Source of the DNA: Gemmatimonadales bacterium UBA1120
GTDB taxonomy: Bacteria; Gemmatimonadota; Gemmatimonadetes; Longimicrobiales; Gaopeijiaceae
Assembly: GCA_002313925.1 (NCBI GenBank)
Contig: DCAZ01000117.1
Coordinates: forward strand, 1 to 6,078
Direction: 5' to 3'
Length of the DNA stretch: 6,078 nucleotides
Under the pieces are notes generated by a model, which saw nothing but the letters and a program-made list of their open reading frames with translations, ran no database searches and was not told the DNA's origin. The position numbers and the translations under genes were made by a program. The first letter of the stretch is position 1. Each line of letters starts with the position of its first letter. Below are positions 1 through 6,078 of this stretch, piece after piece.

Positions 1-320
1 GGGTTGGCCTCGGCAGTCCACTCGAGCTCAGGATCTTCGAGCCGGCTATATCCAATTACTTCTGCAAGGCCTTTCATCGCTTGAGGGCCAAGCAGGGATG
101 GGGTACCACCTCCCACATATAGAGTTTTCAGTGCCTCAGACATGGCGAAGACACCTTCTTGTTCAACTGCTGTCAGTTCACCCGAGAGTGCTCTTGTCCA
201 GGCACTAAGATTGTCGGAGGAATTTACCTCTACAGCAAAATCACAATAGAAACAACGTCTTGAACAAAATGGTGCGTGCACGTAAATGGATGAGACCGTA
301 ACCTTATTCAGGGTACCCAT
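1..320 (-). CDS. hemW: HemW-type radical SAM protein (YggW/HemN-like), N-terminal part, cut by left window edge
   Basis: HemW is a radical S-adenosylmethionine protein related to oxygen-independent coproporphyrinogen III oxidase. Characterised members bind haem and act as haem chaperones rather than as the oxidase. The first 106 residues are visible, read from the ATG at 320, starting MGTLNKVTVSSIYVHAPFC. The [4Fe-4S] motif is CSRRCFYC (Cys19, Cys23, Cys26) followed by DF; the absence of the extra Cys of HemN (CxxxCxxCxC) favours HemW. GGGTPS (70-75), a SAM-binding loop, and TAEAN (102-106, next base pair CC, consistent with the EANP motif) also fit. The gene overlaps the end of obg by 13 bp in another frame, and a G-run serves as a weak ribosome binding site. 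The C-terminal HemN domain lies outside the window. Annotation as 'coproporphyrinogen oxidase' would be a common misnomer. Confidence 0.92.
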   Translation of the reverse strand, partial: MGTLNKVTVSSIYVHAPFCSRRCFYCDFAVEVNSSDNLSAWTRALSGELTAVEQEGVFAMSEALKTLYVGGGTPSLLGPQAMKGLAEVIGYSRLEDPELEWTAEAN

Positions 321-1330
321 GCTTGGTCGCCCCCGTCACTCGTTGGTTCTTCAGAGGGACGACTCGCCTTCCAGAGGGCTATCAAAAACTCATCTAACCC
401 TCTGTTAGTTGACGATGAGACCCCGAAAACTGCCCAGGCGCCTTGTGCCTGAAACTTCGGCAACTCAGCATCTGGAGGAAGAAGGTCAGTCTTCGTTAGT
501 ACTACACAGAACGGAGCTGTCGCCAGTTCTGGAGAATAGGCTTCGAGTTCAGCTCTTAGGGCCTGGAATGCTTGTTGAATATTCTCCGTATCCACTGGAA
601 TCATCAGCGCGAGAGTTCGGGTCCGTTCAATATGGCGCAGAAACTTATGGCCTAAGCCCTTTCCTTGGTGTGCTCCTTCTATAATTCCAGGAATATCCGC
701 AATCACAAATGACTGGAAATCACGGAGTCTTACGACACCGAGATTCGGCTCCAACGTGGTGAACGGGTAGTCGGCAACCTTCGGCCTTGCATCGGTGACC
801 GTCGCCAAGAATGTGGATTTTCCAGCATTCGGCTCACCGACCAGTCCCACATCTGCAATCAGCTTGAGTTCAAGCCGAATCCGGCGTTCCTCACCATCTT
901 CACCAGCCTCCCAATGGCGTGGAGCCTGGCGAGTTGGTGTCTTGAAATGGGTATTGCCACGACCCCCTCGCCCGCCAGACACGATTATCAGATGCTCACC
1001 GGATTCTAAGAGTTCGCCCAAAGGATCCCCTGAATCAACGTCGAAAACTACCGTCCCACTCGGAACTTTCAGGATCAAATCTTCACCGGACCGACCTGTT
1101 TGGTTCTTTCCTCCGCCGTGCTTCCCTCGATCCGCTTTATAGTGCCGTCGATATGAATAATCGAGCAATGTCGTAAGCTGTGCATCCGCCTCTAGCAGAA
1201 TGTCCCCACCCTTCCCACCATCCCCACCAGCAGGTCCACCGCGCGGGACTCCTTTTTCGCGGCGGAAAGCGTTTGATCCAGCCCCGCCTGTGCCCGCTTT
1301 CACTTCGATTACTGCATGATCTATAAACAC
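308..1330 (-). CDS. obgE: GTPase Obg (ribosome assembly / CgtA)
   Basis: Obg is an essential GTPase that binds the large ribosomal subunit late in assembly and links ribosome maturation to growth state and ppGpp. The glycine-rich Obg domain occupies about residues 1-158, with VKAGTGGAGSNAFRREKGVP (10-29) and GGPAGGDGGKGGD (31-43). The G domain follows: G1 GEPNAGKST (165-173), switch I around YPFTTLEPNLGVV (188-200), G3 DIPGIIEGAH (212-221), G4 as TKTD (279-282) instead of the usual NKxD, and a G5-like SSS (305-307). At 340 residues it ends soon after the G domain with a short polar tail, so the OCT domain of some Firmicute and actinobacterial Obg proteins is absent. The GTG start at 1330 matches the family N-terminus. 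It lies 3 bp after the CMD-like gene and overlaps hemW by 13 bp. The usual rplU-rpmA partners are not upstream. Confidence 0.97.
   Translation of the reverse strand: MFIDHAVIEVKAGTGGAGSNAFRREKGVPRGGPAGGDGGKGGDILLEADAQLTTLLDYSYRRHYKADRGKHGGGKNQTGRSGEDLILKVPSGTVVFDVDSGDPLGELLESGEHLIIVSGGRGGRGNTHFKTPTRQAPRHWEAGEDGEERRIRLELKLIADVGLVGEPNAGKSTFLATVTDARPKVADYPFTTLEPNLGVVRLRDFQSFVIADIPGIIEGAHQGKGLGHKFLRHIERTRTLALMIPVDTENIQQAFQALRAELEAYSPELATAPFCVVLTKTDLLPPDAELPKFQAQGAWAVFGVSSSTNRGLDEFLIALWKASRPSEEPTSDGGDQAWVP
330..334 (-). promoter_or_regulatory. Weak ribosome binding site of hemW
   Basis: A run of five G on the minus strand lies 9 nt before the ATG at 320, inside the obg coding region. It is a weak Shine-Dalgarno match. 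Together with the 13-bp overlap it suggests translational coupling of hemW to obg. Confidence 0.35.
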
Positions 1331-1333
1331 GAT

Positions 1334-1954
1334 TCACCCACCTACAGCAGCACGCGATTGGAGGGCTTTCCAAGTTTTCCGGCCCCGAGTAGCAACATCA
1401 TCCTCAGTATATTCGAGCCCGATCTCGAGCGCCCGTAAAACTTGCCAGACGTGTGCTCCAACGTTGAGTGCACCTCGGAGATGAGAATAGAGTTGCTTTG
1501 GGACGTCTAATACAGCCAGGAGCGCAACGATACATAGTTCGCGCTCCATCAGCGAAAGACCCGAACGCCCCAGGACCTTGCCGTATCCCTCTTGGACCAT
1601 CCATTGCTCCAAGTCCGGATGGAGCCTGCGTATATGTGCCCGGAGCTCAGCGTACTGACCGCCATAAACAGCACCGCAAACCTCCTGTCCACGAACTGCC
1701 CAAGTGTCGCGGTCTTCTCGTGATTTTATAGAAGTGTTCGGTCCAATCTTTTTACGCCATAGAGCCATCACGTTTAACGCTATGGGATAACCAAGAAAGA
1801 GGTAGCTTTGAAGGATTACCTCTTCAACTTGGACAGCATCTACTTGAGTGGCTATCAAGTTGAAGTGCTTTGAGAGTTCATCGGTCTGTCGACTGGCAAT
1901 GACGGCACTAAGACGCACCAGCATCTCGACTGATGGTTGTAAATGCTGGCTCAT
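1334..1954 (-). CDS. Carboxymuconolactone decarboxylase (CMD/AhpD-like) fold protein, function unknown
   Basis: The 206-residue protein is predicted soluble and all-helical. Its C-terminal half, about 129-180, reads like the CMD family core: GRSGLSLMERELCIVALLAV followed by LYSHLRGALNVG, with His158 at the conserved histidine position. The N-terminal half, about 8-68, resembles a second, diverged copy, with HFNLIAT around His30 and VEEVILQSYLFLGYPIALNV (43-62). The AhpD-type CxxC is absent: the positions before His158 read QLYS, and the only cysteines, Cys93 and Cys141, lie elsewhere. Peroxidase-reductase activity of the AhpD kind is therefore unlikely. True gamma-carboxymuconolactone decarboxylase is also doubtful, since no aromatic catabolic genes are nearby. 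It starts 5 bp after ansA and ends 3 bp before obg, so all three are probably co-transcribed. The fold assignment is fairly sure; the function is not known. Confidence 0.8.
   Translation of the reverse strand: MSQHLQPSVEMLVRLSAVIASRQTDELSKHFNLIATQVDAVQVEEVILQSYLFLGYPIALNVMALWRKKIGPNTSIKSREDRDTWAVRGQEVCGAVYGGQYAELRAHIRRLHPDLEQWMVQEGYGKVLGRSGLSLMERELCIVALLAVLDVPKQLYSHLRGALNVGAHVWQVLRALEIGLEYTEDDVATRGRKTWKALQSRAAVGG
1337..1343 (-). promoter_or_regulatory. Ribosome binding site of obg, deciding its GTG start
   Basis: AGGTGGG on the minus strand, with its AGGTGG core ending 7 nt before the GTG at 1330, lies wholly inside the 3' end of the CMD-like gene. It is the best placed Shine-Dalgarno sequence in the window. 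It supports the GTG start, which also matches where the family's conserved N-terminus begins. Confidence 0.7.
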
Positions 1955-1959
1955 GGCAA

Positions 1960-2946
1960 CTAAAACTCCAGATGAAAAGCCGGCCTGATCTCACCGACTG
2001 CTTCACCCCGAGTATTATACACTATCGGATTACCGTGGTGGCTGATCGCGGTGACAGCTGTTTCTGTAAGAACACCAAGCTCCTCAAGAACCTTCACAAG
2101 AGCTACCTCAACTGCCCGTCGTCCTCCGTCTTCAACTTTGATTGCGAAACCAAGCCCTGAAGCTGGAATCCCTCCAATATATGTCCCCTCTGCTCCGAGC
2201 TTCACAAAAGCTTTCCCTGCCGCCGCCTCCATAACTTGGGTGCATGCCCGTCCCGTCCCACCAACCATGAAAGGATGTGTGGTCATTGCCCGGACGATCT
2301 CCGCGGGTCCCTCATTATCAGCCGCCGCGACAGAGAACCGTGCGAATGACTTAGCAATCTGGAATAAAGGAACAGCAAAACAGACCACACCGCATCCATC
2401 CACCCCTGTAGCCACTTCAGCTTCACCAAGCCCCGTCCACCTGAGAATTTCCCGCAACATACGATCCTGCACGGGGTGACCAGGTAGATGGTAGTCTGCC
2501 GGATCCCATCCCATGCCCACTGCTAGTGCCAGCATTCCTGCATGCTTACCAGAACAGTTGTTATGGATCGGCATAGCTTGGCCACCAAGCATCAAGAGCT
2601 CCTGGCTAGCATCGGCACCAAATGGAAGGTGAGAACCACACCGGATTAGCGCCTCATCTACACCGATCTTGGAAAGAATCGACCGGGCCGTTGCAACGTG
2701 TTCAGGTTCACCCTCGTGTGAGGCACAACAAAGAGCAAGCTCCGGAAGAGAAATTCCGAATCTTCTGACTACCCCCTCCTCTACGAGCGGAAGCGCCTGG
2801 AAGGGCTTTGCTGCAGATCTATAATAAGTTAGCCCGTCTCCGTTACCCGCCCTGGCAACCACTCTCCCATGGGCATCAGTAACCGCAACGTGCACAGTAT
2901 GTCGTGCTTCCACAACATCCCCGCGCAGGACTTCCACGACACTCAT
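1960..2946 (-). CDS. ansA: L-asparaginase, AnsA / asparaginase II family (Rhizobium etli type)
   Basis: This enzyme is predicted to hydrolyse L-asparagine to aspartate and ammonia in the cytosol; no signal peptide is seen. It belongs to the Rhizobium etli type of asparaginase, unrelated to the E. coli enzymes. The 328-residue protein carries all the family blocks: YYRSAAKPFQALP (41-53), CCASHEGEPEHV (73-84), HNNCSGKHAGML (128-139), DGCGVVCFA (183-191) and KLGAEGTYIG (249-258). Ser44, Lys47, Ser76, Cys131, Lys134, Asp183 and Cys185 sit at a constant offset of four from what I recall as the catalytic and zinc-site residues of the R. etli enzyme (S48, K51, S80, C135, K138, D187, C189), so it looks active. 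Lys249 may be the partner of Ser76. The ATG at 2946 is fixed by an in-frame TGA two codons upstream, but it has no Shine-Dalgarno sequence. The CMD-like gene follows after 5 bp. The symbol is by family, not proven orthology. Confidence 0.92.
   Translation of the reverse strand: MSVVEVLRGDVVEARHTVHVAVTDAHGRVVARAGNGDGLTYYRSAAKPFQALPLVEEGVVRRFGISLPELALCCASHEGEPEHVATARSILSKIGVDEALIRCGSHLPFGADASQELLMLGGQAMPIHNNCSGKHAGMLALAVGMGWDPADYHLPGHPVQDRMLREILRWTGLGEAEVATGVDGCGVVCFAVPLFQIAKSFARFSVAAADNEGPAEIVRAMTTHPFMVGGTGRACTQVMEAAAGKAFVKLGAEGTYIGGIPASGLGFAIKVEDGGRRAVEVALVKVLEELGVLTETAVTAISHHGNPIVYNTRGEAVGEIRPAFHLEF
1966..1969 (-). promoter_or_regulatory. Ribosome binding site of the CMD-like gene
   Basis: GGAG on the minus strand lies 11 nt before the ATG at 1954, inside the last codons of ansA. 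The spacing is slightly long but acceptable. It supports the ATG at 1954 as the start and suggests translation closely linked to ansA. Confidence 0.5.
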
Positions 2947-3053
2947 TAATCAGTCAAGTAATTGGACATGGGTTGAATGACCAAGTCGGGTTAAACCCCA
3001 GGCATAGTGTGATGAGATAATTTCCTCCGCCAAGACAGAATACCGCTTTAAAA
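2947..3053 (-). promoter_or_regulatory. Intergenic leader before ansA; possible promoter/operator region
   Basis: This 107-bp gap is the only substantial non-coding stretch in the window and the likeliest place for a promoter or regulatory site serving ansA-CMD-obg-hemW. It contains two adjacent inverted repeats: GGGTT-A-AACCC at 2988..2998 and an imperfect dyad with arms GACATGG and CCAAGTC at 2965..2987. There is also a strong GGAGG at 3028..3024 with no ATG, GTG or TTG at a normal distance. I found no good pair of -35 and -10 boxes and no stem followed by a T-run, so neither a promoter nor a terminator can be assigned. The regulatory role is inferred from position only. Confidence 0.3.
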
Positions 3054-4688
3054 TCAGGGCTTCCGACTTTGACGGGCCTGCTCTACCACCTCAATGAGAT
3101 CGTCTTGGGTCGAAATACCGCGCAACAGTTCCAGAGCAGATGCCAACTCTTCATCGTACTTTCGGGATTGCTCGAATACTCCGGAGTCACCCCATGCCTG
3201 TAGAGCAATTTCTCTCTCAAGGTGATATCGAATAAAACGGGCACCGGCAATGAAAGCAGCTTCATCAACTTCAGTGGCCGACTCTCGAAGCGTCTCAAAG
3301 AACATATCGAGGTCCTCATCACTTAAAGTGTAACCAACTTCAAGTTCAGGATGATCATGAATATATGACACTGCGTAGTTGAAGAGGGCTATGTTGAAGG
3401 CACTCGCCTGACGAAATACCCTACCAACCGCCTCAGTTTCTTCTGCTGATAAAGTCTCAGATACCACGAAAAGATCAGGAGTAATCCCTCCGCCACCATA
3501 AAGCATGCGCCCGCCCATTGAAGAAAACTCGGGGCGCTCGGACACATCACCGGGGATTACAAGCTCTCCAGAGATACCGAAGCTTTGTCCGTCCGTCTCC
3601 ACTCCTCTCTGAGAGTCACGATGGATAGAACGCCCCACTGGCGTGTACCACCGCGCTGTTGTCAAGCGGAGTACGTCCCCTCCAGTCAAGCGATAAAGGG
3701 TTTGTACGGATCCCTTGCCGAATGTTCGTTGACCGACGATTACCGCCCGATCATGATCTTGTAATGCTCCCGCAACGATCTCCGATGCTGACGCACTGGC
3801 ACGGTCAACAAGAACCACAATCGGAAGATTGGGATAAATATCAGGCTTCTTGGCAGTATATGTTTCGTTTTGGCCAGAAGCACGTCCTCGAGTCTCTACT
3901 ATCGAAAGATCCATATCTAAGAAAAGGTCCGAGACCGCGATACCCGCGTCCAACAATCCGCCTGGATTCCCGCGAAGATCGAGAATCAGAGAACGAGCGC
4001 CTTCAGCCTCTCGAAGAGAATCAAGTACTGTGGTGATCTCACGCTCAGACCCTGCTTGGAATGTCTGTAGCGGGACATACCCTATTCCATGCTCGAGCAT
4101 CACGCCAAATGGGACCGCCCTAAGTTGGATCTCCGCGCGCTCGATCGTAAACGGGATCGGTTCATCAACACCCGGCCGTATCATCCTAACGCTGACTTCT
4201 GTTCCAGGACGGCCACGAAGCATTTCAACAGCCTGATCGGTGACCATCGTATCTGCAGGTACTCCTTCAATCTCAAAAAACTGATCTCCCGCCCTGATAC
4301 CTGCTCGTGCTCCGGGTGTATTCGGGATCGGACTTACTACGGTTACCCATCCGTTACGATCGGCTACCTCAAGTCCGATCCCCCCATATTCACCCTCAGT
4401 CCGAATTCTAAGATTCTCATAGGAGCTTGCTGGGATAAGTGATGAGTGGGGATCTCCTAAATCCCTGAATAGGCCATCAATCGCAGACTCATGCAGACGA
4501 TTATATTCGACTTCCTCGACAAAGCTGGACTCAACCCTGTCTATCACTTCCTGAAGTACACGAACGCGCAGATAAGCGTTATCTGTGCGACCCACACCCT
4601 CTTGGAGCAACCAACCAGCCACCACAACTGCTGATGCTACAACGGCAACTGCGGTCAAGGTGCTTCGCCTCACGTGTTCATTCCCCAT
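3054..4688 (-). CDS. S41 family C-terminal processing peptidase (CtpA/Prc type), N-terminally anchored
   Basis: This is a serine protease of MEROPS family S41, expected in the periplasm and held by an N-terminal membrane segment. Such proteases trim or degrade envelope proteins from their C-termini. In order the sequence shows one hydrophobic helix (about 10-28), a helical N-terminal region, a PDZ domain (about 97-185) with the peptide-binding loop YGGIGLEV, and the protease core (about 200-355). The core contains LILDLRGNPGG (234-244) and RASASASEI (296-304), with predicted nucleophile Ser300, and TFGKGSVQT (322-330) with predicted base Lys325; the 25-residue spacing matches the family. GGGITPD (399-405) follows, then a helical C-terminal region to 544. 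A TAA lies two codons before the ATG at 4688, fixing that as the longest form. The only strong GGAGG is 19 nt upstream, so a slightly later start such as GTG codon 6 is possible. It lies 39 bp after tmk. The substrate is unknown. Confidence 0.95.
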   Translation of the reverse strand: MGNEHVRRSTLTAVAVVASAVVVAGWLLQEGVGRTDNAYLRVRVLQEVIDRVESSFVEEVEYNRLHESAIDGLFRDLGDPHSSLIPASSYENLRIRTEGEYGGIGLEVADRNGWVTVVSPIPNTPGARAGIRAGDQFFEIEGVPADTMVTDQAVEMLRGRPGTEVSVRMIRPGVDEPIPFTIERAEIQLRAVPFGVMLEHGIGYVPLQTFQAGSEREITTVLDSLREAEGARSLILDLRGNPGGLLDAGIAVSDLFLDMDLSIVETRGRASGQNETYTAKKPDIYPNLPIVVLVDRASASASEIVAGALQDHDRAVIVGQRTFGKGSVQTLYRLTGGDVLRLTTARWYTPVGRSIHRDSQRGVETDGQSFGISGELVIPGDVSERPEFSSMGGRMLYGGGGITPDLFVVSETLSAEETEAVGRVFRQASAFNIALFNYAVSYIHDHPELEVGYTLSDEDLDMFFETLRESATEVDEAAFIAGARFIRYHLEREIALQAWGDSGVFEQSRKYDEELASALELLRGISTQDDLIEVVEQARQSRKP

Positions 4689-4727
4689 ATCAAGTTAGAC
4701 GGAAGAGCCTCCAAGATACGCCTCGCT

Positions 4728-5372
4728 TCATAAAGCTGAACCACCGAAGGTTTCTGGGAAGATCTCAATTAGAAGCTCACGCACCCTATCCTGCACGGCC
4801 TCTGGCGGGCCCGAGCCGTTTAGCACTCGGACACCGGACTCCGAATCTCCTAGTGCTAGATACCCTTGGCGTACAGACTGAAGAAAGCCATCCCCTTCAC
4901 GCTCTATCCGATCAAGTTTGATGCCACTTGCAGCTTGGCGGGCTGAACTTTCCTCAATAGGTATGTCCAGTATGATATACAAGTCTGGCTCAAGTCCACC
5001 GGTGGCGATCCGCAGTCCATCACGAACGTCATCAAGTGGGAGACCTCTGCCGTAACCCTGATAGGCAAGTGTTGAGAGAGCGAATCGATCCGCAAGAACT
5101 ACTTTTCCAGCTGCCAATGCCGGTTTTACGACCTCGCTCACAAAAGCTGCCCTGGCTGCCAAAATCAGGAGTAACTCTGGCTCGGGTGCTATGTGGAGAT
5201 CCGTTTCCCGGAGGATCAAGTCCCGCACAGCCTCACCGAGCGGTGTTCCTCCCGGCTCACGCGCGACTACATGTTCAATCTCCCTGGACTCCATCCACGA
5301 TGACAAAAGAGCCGTTTGAGTTGTTTTACCAACCCCATCTGCCCCTTCAAGGACTATGAACTGTCCACTCAC
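4728..5372 (-). CDS. tmk: Thymidylate (dTMP) kinase
   Basis: This cytosolic enzyme phosphorylates dTMP to dTDP with ATP, an essential step of dTTP synthesis. The 214-residue length is typical. Visible motifs are the P-loop GADGVGKTT (10-18), AREPGG (37-42) in the dTMP-binding region, ADRF (94-97), the STLAYQGYGRG stretch (100-110), and an arginine-bearing LID with LDRIERE (153-159). The P-loop lacks the Arg found in the human and yeast enzymes and the LID carries the arginines, which is the arrangement of E. coli-type TMKs. The start is GTG at 5372: it is the only usable start codon between the upstream in-frame stop at 5408..5406 and the P-loop, and later Met codons would delete the P-loop. 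The nearest GGAG lies about 18 nt upstream, so initiation may rely on coupling to INO1, which ends 4 bp before. Confidence 0.97.
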   Translation of the reverse strand: MSGQFIVLEGADGVGKTTQTALLSSWMESREIEHVVAREPGGTPLGEAVRDLILRETDLHIAPEPELLLILAARAAFVSEVVKPALAAGKVVLADRFALSTLAYQGYGRGLPLDDVRDGLRIATGGLEPDLYIILDIPIEESSARQAASGIKLDRIEREGDGFLQSVRQGYLALGDSESGVRVLNGSGPPEAVQDRVRELLIEIFPETFGGSAL

Positions 5373-5376
5373 AGCG

Positions 5377-6078
5377 CTAGTCGTAATACTCCACGCCCAG
5401 GTGTGTTAGCATGTCCTCCTTCATCAACCAGCGGAGGGTGTTCTTAAGCTTCCAGTGCTGAATAAAAATGTCGTGCTCTGGATAGAGACCTGGAGCTACC
5501 TGTGGCGATTTGAAGTAGAATGAGAGCCACTCTTGTATGCCAACTAGTCCGGAGCGCATTGACAAGTCGAGGAAAAGTGCCAAGTCAAGCACGATTGGAG
5601 CAGCGAGTATCGAATCACGGCAAAGAAAATTAATCTTTATCTGCATCGGATAACCCAACCATCCGAAGATGTCGATATTGTCCCAACCCTCCTTATTGTC
5701 TCCCCTGGGTGGGTAGTAGTTGATCCTTACCTTATGATACATGTTCCCGTATAGCTCAGGGTACATGTCGGGTTGAAGGATTTGCTCCAGTACACTGAGC
5801 TTCGACTCCTCCTTGGTCTTAAAAGACTCTGGATCATCCAGAACCTCACCATCACGATTTCCAAGAATATTCGTACTAAACCAGCCTGACAGCCCCAACA
5901 TCCTAGTCTTGAAACCAGGAGCTAAGATTGTCTTCATGAGGGTCTGGCCGGTCTTGAAGTCCTTTCCACCAATCGGAACTCCTCTCTCAATCGCAAGTTG
6001 CTCAAGCACCGGAATATCTGCAGACAAGTTTGGGGCACCGTTTGCGTAGGGCACACCCTCCATGATTGCTGCATAGGC
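5377..6078 (-). CDS. INO1: Inositol-3-phosphate synthase (MIPS), C-terminal part, cut by right window edge
   Basis: This enzyme makes 1D-myo-inositol 3-phosphate from glucose 6-phosphate with NAD, the first step towards inositol and, in some bacteria, inositol lipids. The frame stays open to base 6078, where codons for AYAAI precede the Met at 6063, so that Met is internal and the true start lies outside the window. About 233 residues are visible of a family usually over 350 long. Family signatures, numbered from the internal Met, are MEGVPYANGAPN (1-12), the lysine-rich GGKDFKTGQT (32-41) at the active site, WFSTNILGNRDG (61-72), the SKLSVLEQIL stretch (88-97), and GWLGYPMQIKINFLCRDSIL (134-153). 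The gene ends in TAG four bases before tmk, suggesting co-transcription. Identification is very secure. Whether the product feeds phosphatidylinositol or a soluble inositol compound cannot be told from this window. Confidence 0.95.
   Translation of the reverse strand, partial: AYAAIMEGVPYANGAPNLSADIPVLEQLAIERGVPIGGKDFKTGQTLMKTILAPGFKTRMLGLSGWFSTNILGNRDGEVLDDPESFKTKEESKLSVLEQILQPDMYPELYGNMYHKVRINYYPPRGDNKEGWDNIDIFGWLGYPMQIKINFLCRDSILAAPIVLDLALFLDLSMRSGLVGIQEWLSFYFKSPQVAPGLYPEHDIFIQHWKLKNTLRWLMKEDMLTHLGVEYYD

Noticed and set aside
409..1142. Plus-strand open frames opposite obg
   Set aside because: obg is conserved along its whole length; these frames have low-complexity translations and no supporting ribosome binding site.
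1137..1373. Minus-strand 78-codon open frame across the CMD/obg junction
   Set aside because: It overlaps the conserved obg N-terminus in another frame and its product is a Trp/Arg/Gly-rich shadow of the Obg glycine-rich domain.
2051..2479. Plus-strand open frame of 142 codons
   Set aside because: It lies wholly antisense to ansA, whose motifs are unambiguous, and its translation shows no recognisable domain; it is a codon-bias shadow.
2988..2999. The dyad after the S41 protease as a rho-independent terminator
   Set aside because: The stem is only about 4-5 bp with a tiny loop, and no T-run follows on the minus strand.
2991..3005. Four-codon ATG mini-frame in the ansA leader
   Set aside because: Its GGAGG is 18 nt upstream and the peptide is trivial; there is no reason to think it is translated.
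3659..4236. Overlapping plus-strand open frames of 125 and 128 codons
   Set aside because: They lie antisense to the S41 protease core, including its catalytic region, and show no family signature.
5377..6063. The Met at 6063 as the true start of the INO1 gene
   Set aside because: The frame continues with conserved family residues (AYAAI) to the window edge, so the gene is partial, not a 228-residue protein.
1..6078. Mobile element, CRISPR array, tRNA or phage features
   Set aside because: No inverted-repeat-bounded transposase, direct-repeat array or cloverleaf could be seen; conserved genes occupy nearly all of the window.

Overview
The window is a dense bacterial chromosomal segment with seven protein-coding genes, all on the minus strand and covering nearly the whole length. 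In transcription order (right to left) they are: the C-terminal part of inositol-3-phosphate synthase (cut by the right edge), thymidylate kinase (tmk), a membrane-anchored S41/CtpA-type processing protease, an asparaginase of the Rhizobium etli AnsA / 'asparaginase II' family, a carboxymuconolactone decarboxylase (CMD)-like protein, the ribosome-assembly GTPase Obg, and the N-terminal part of the radical-SAM protein HemW (cut by the left edge). No tRNA, rRNA, CRISPR, insertion sequence or phage feature is visible.

Layout: the genes form two closely spaced blocks. Block 1 is INO1-tmk-S41 protease, with gaps of 4 and 39 bp. Block 2 is ansA-CMD-obg-hemW, with gaps of 5 and 3 bp and a 13-bp overlap. 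The only sizeable non-coding stretch is the 107 bp at 2947..3053 between them. It holds two adjacent dyads, an orphan GGAGG and a short open frame that stops just before ansA, but no convincing promoter or terminator. Two genes (tmk and obg) begin with GTG. Two of the ATG genes (S41 protease and ansA) have an in-frame stop within three codons upstream and no well-placed Shine-Dalgarno sequence.

Organism: the Gram-negative-style anchored CtpA protease, bacterial inositol-phosphate synthase, Obg without a C-terminal extension and moderate base composition suggest an environmental bacterium, perhaps near Gemmatimonadota or a related FCB-type lineage. This is a low-confidence inference from protein flavour; nothing here is diagnostic.

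Function: the genes are mostly housekeeping or metabolic: inositol phosphate for lipid or solute synthesis, dTDP synthesis, envelope proteolysis, asparagine hydrolysis, ribosome maturation, and probable haem handling. They do not form one pathway. The least understood member is the CMD-like protein between ansA and obg, which has the fold signature twice but lacks the redox cysteines. I see no clear previously undescribed system. The points most worth a second look are that protein, the ansA leader region, and the coupling of ansA/CMD to obg-hemW.
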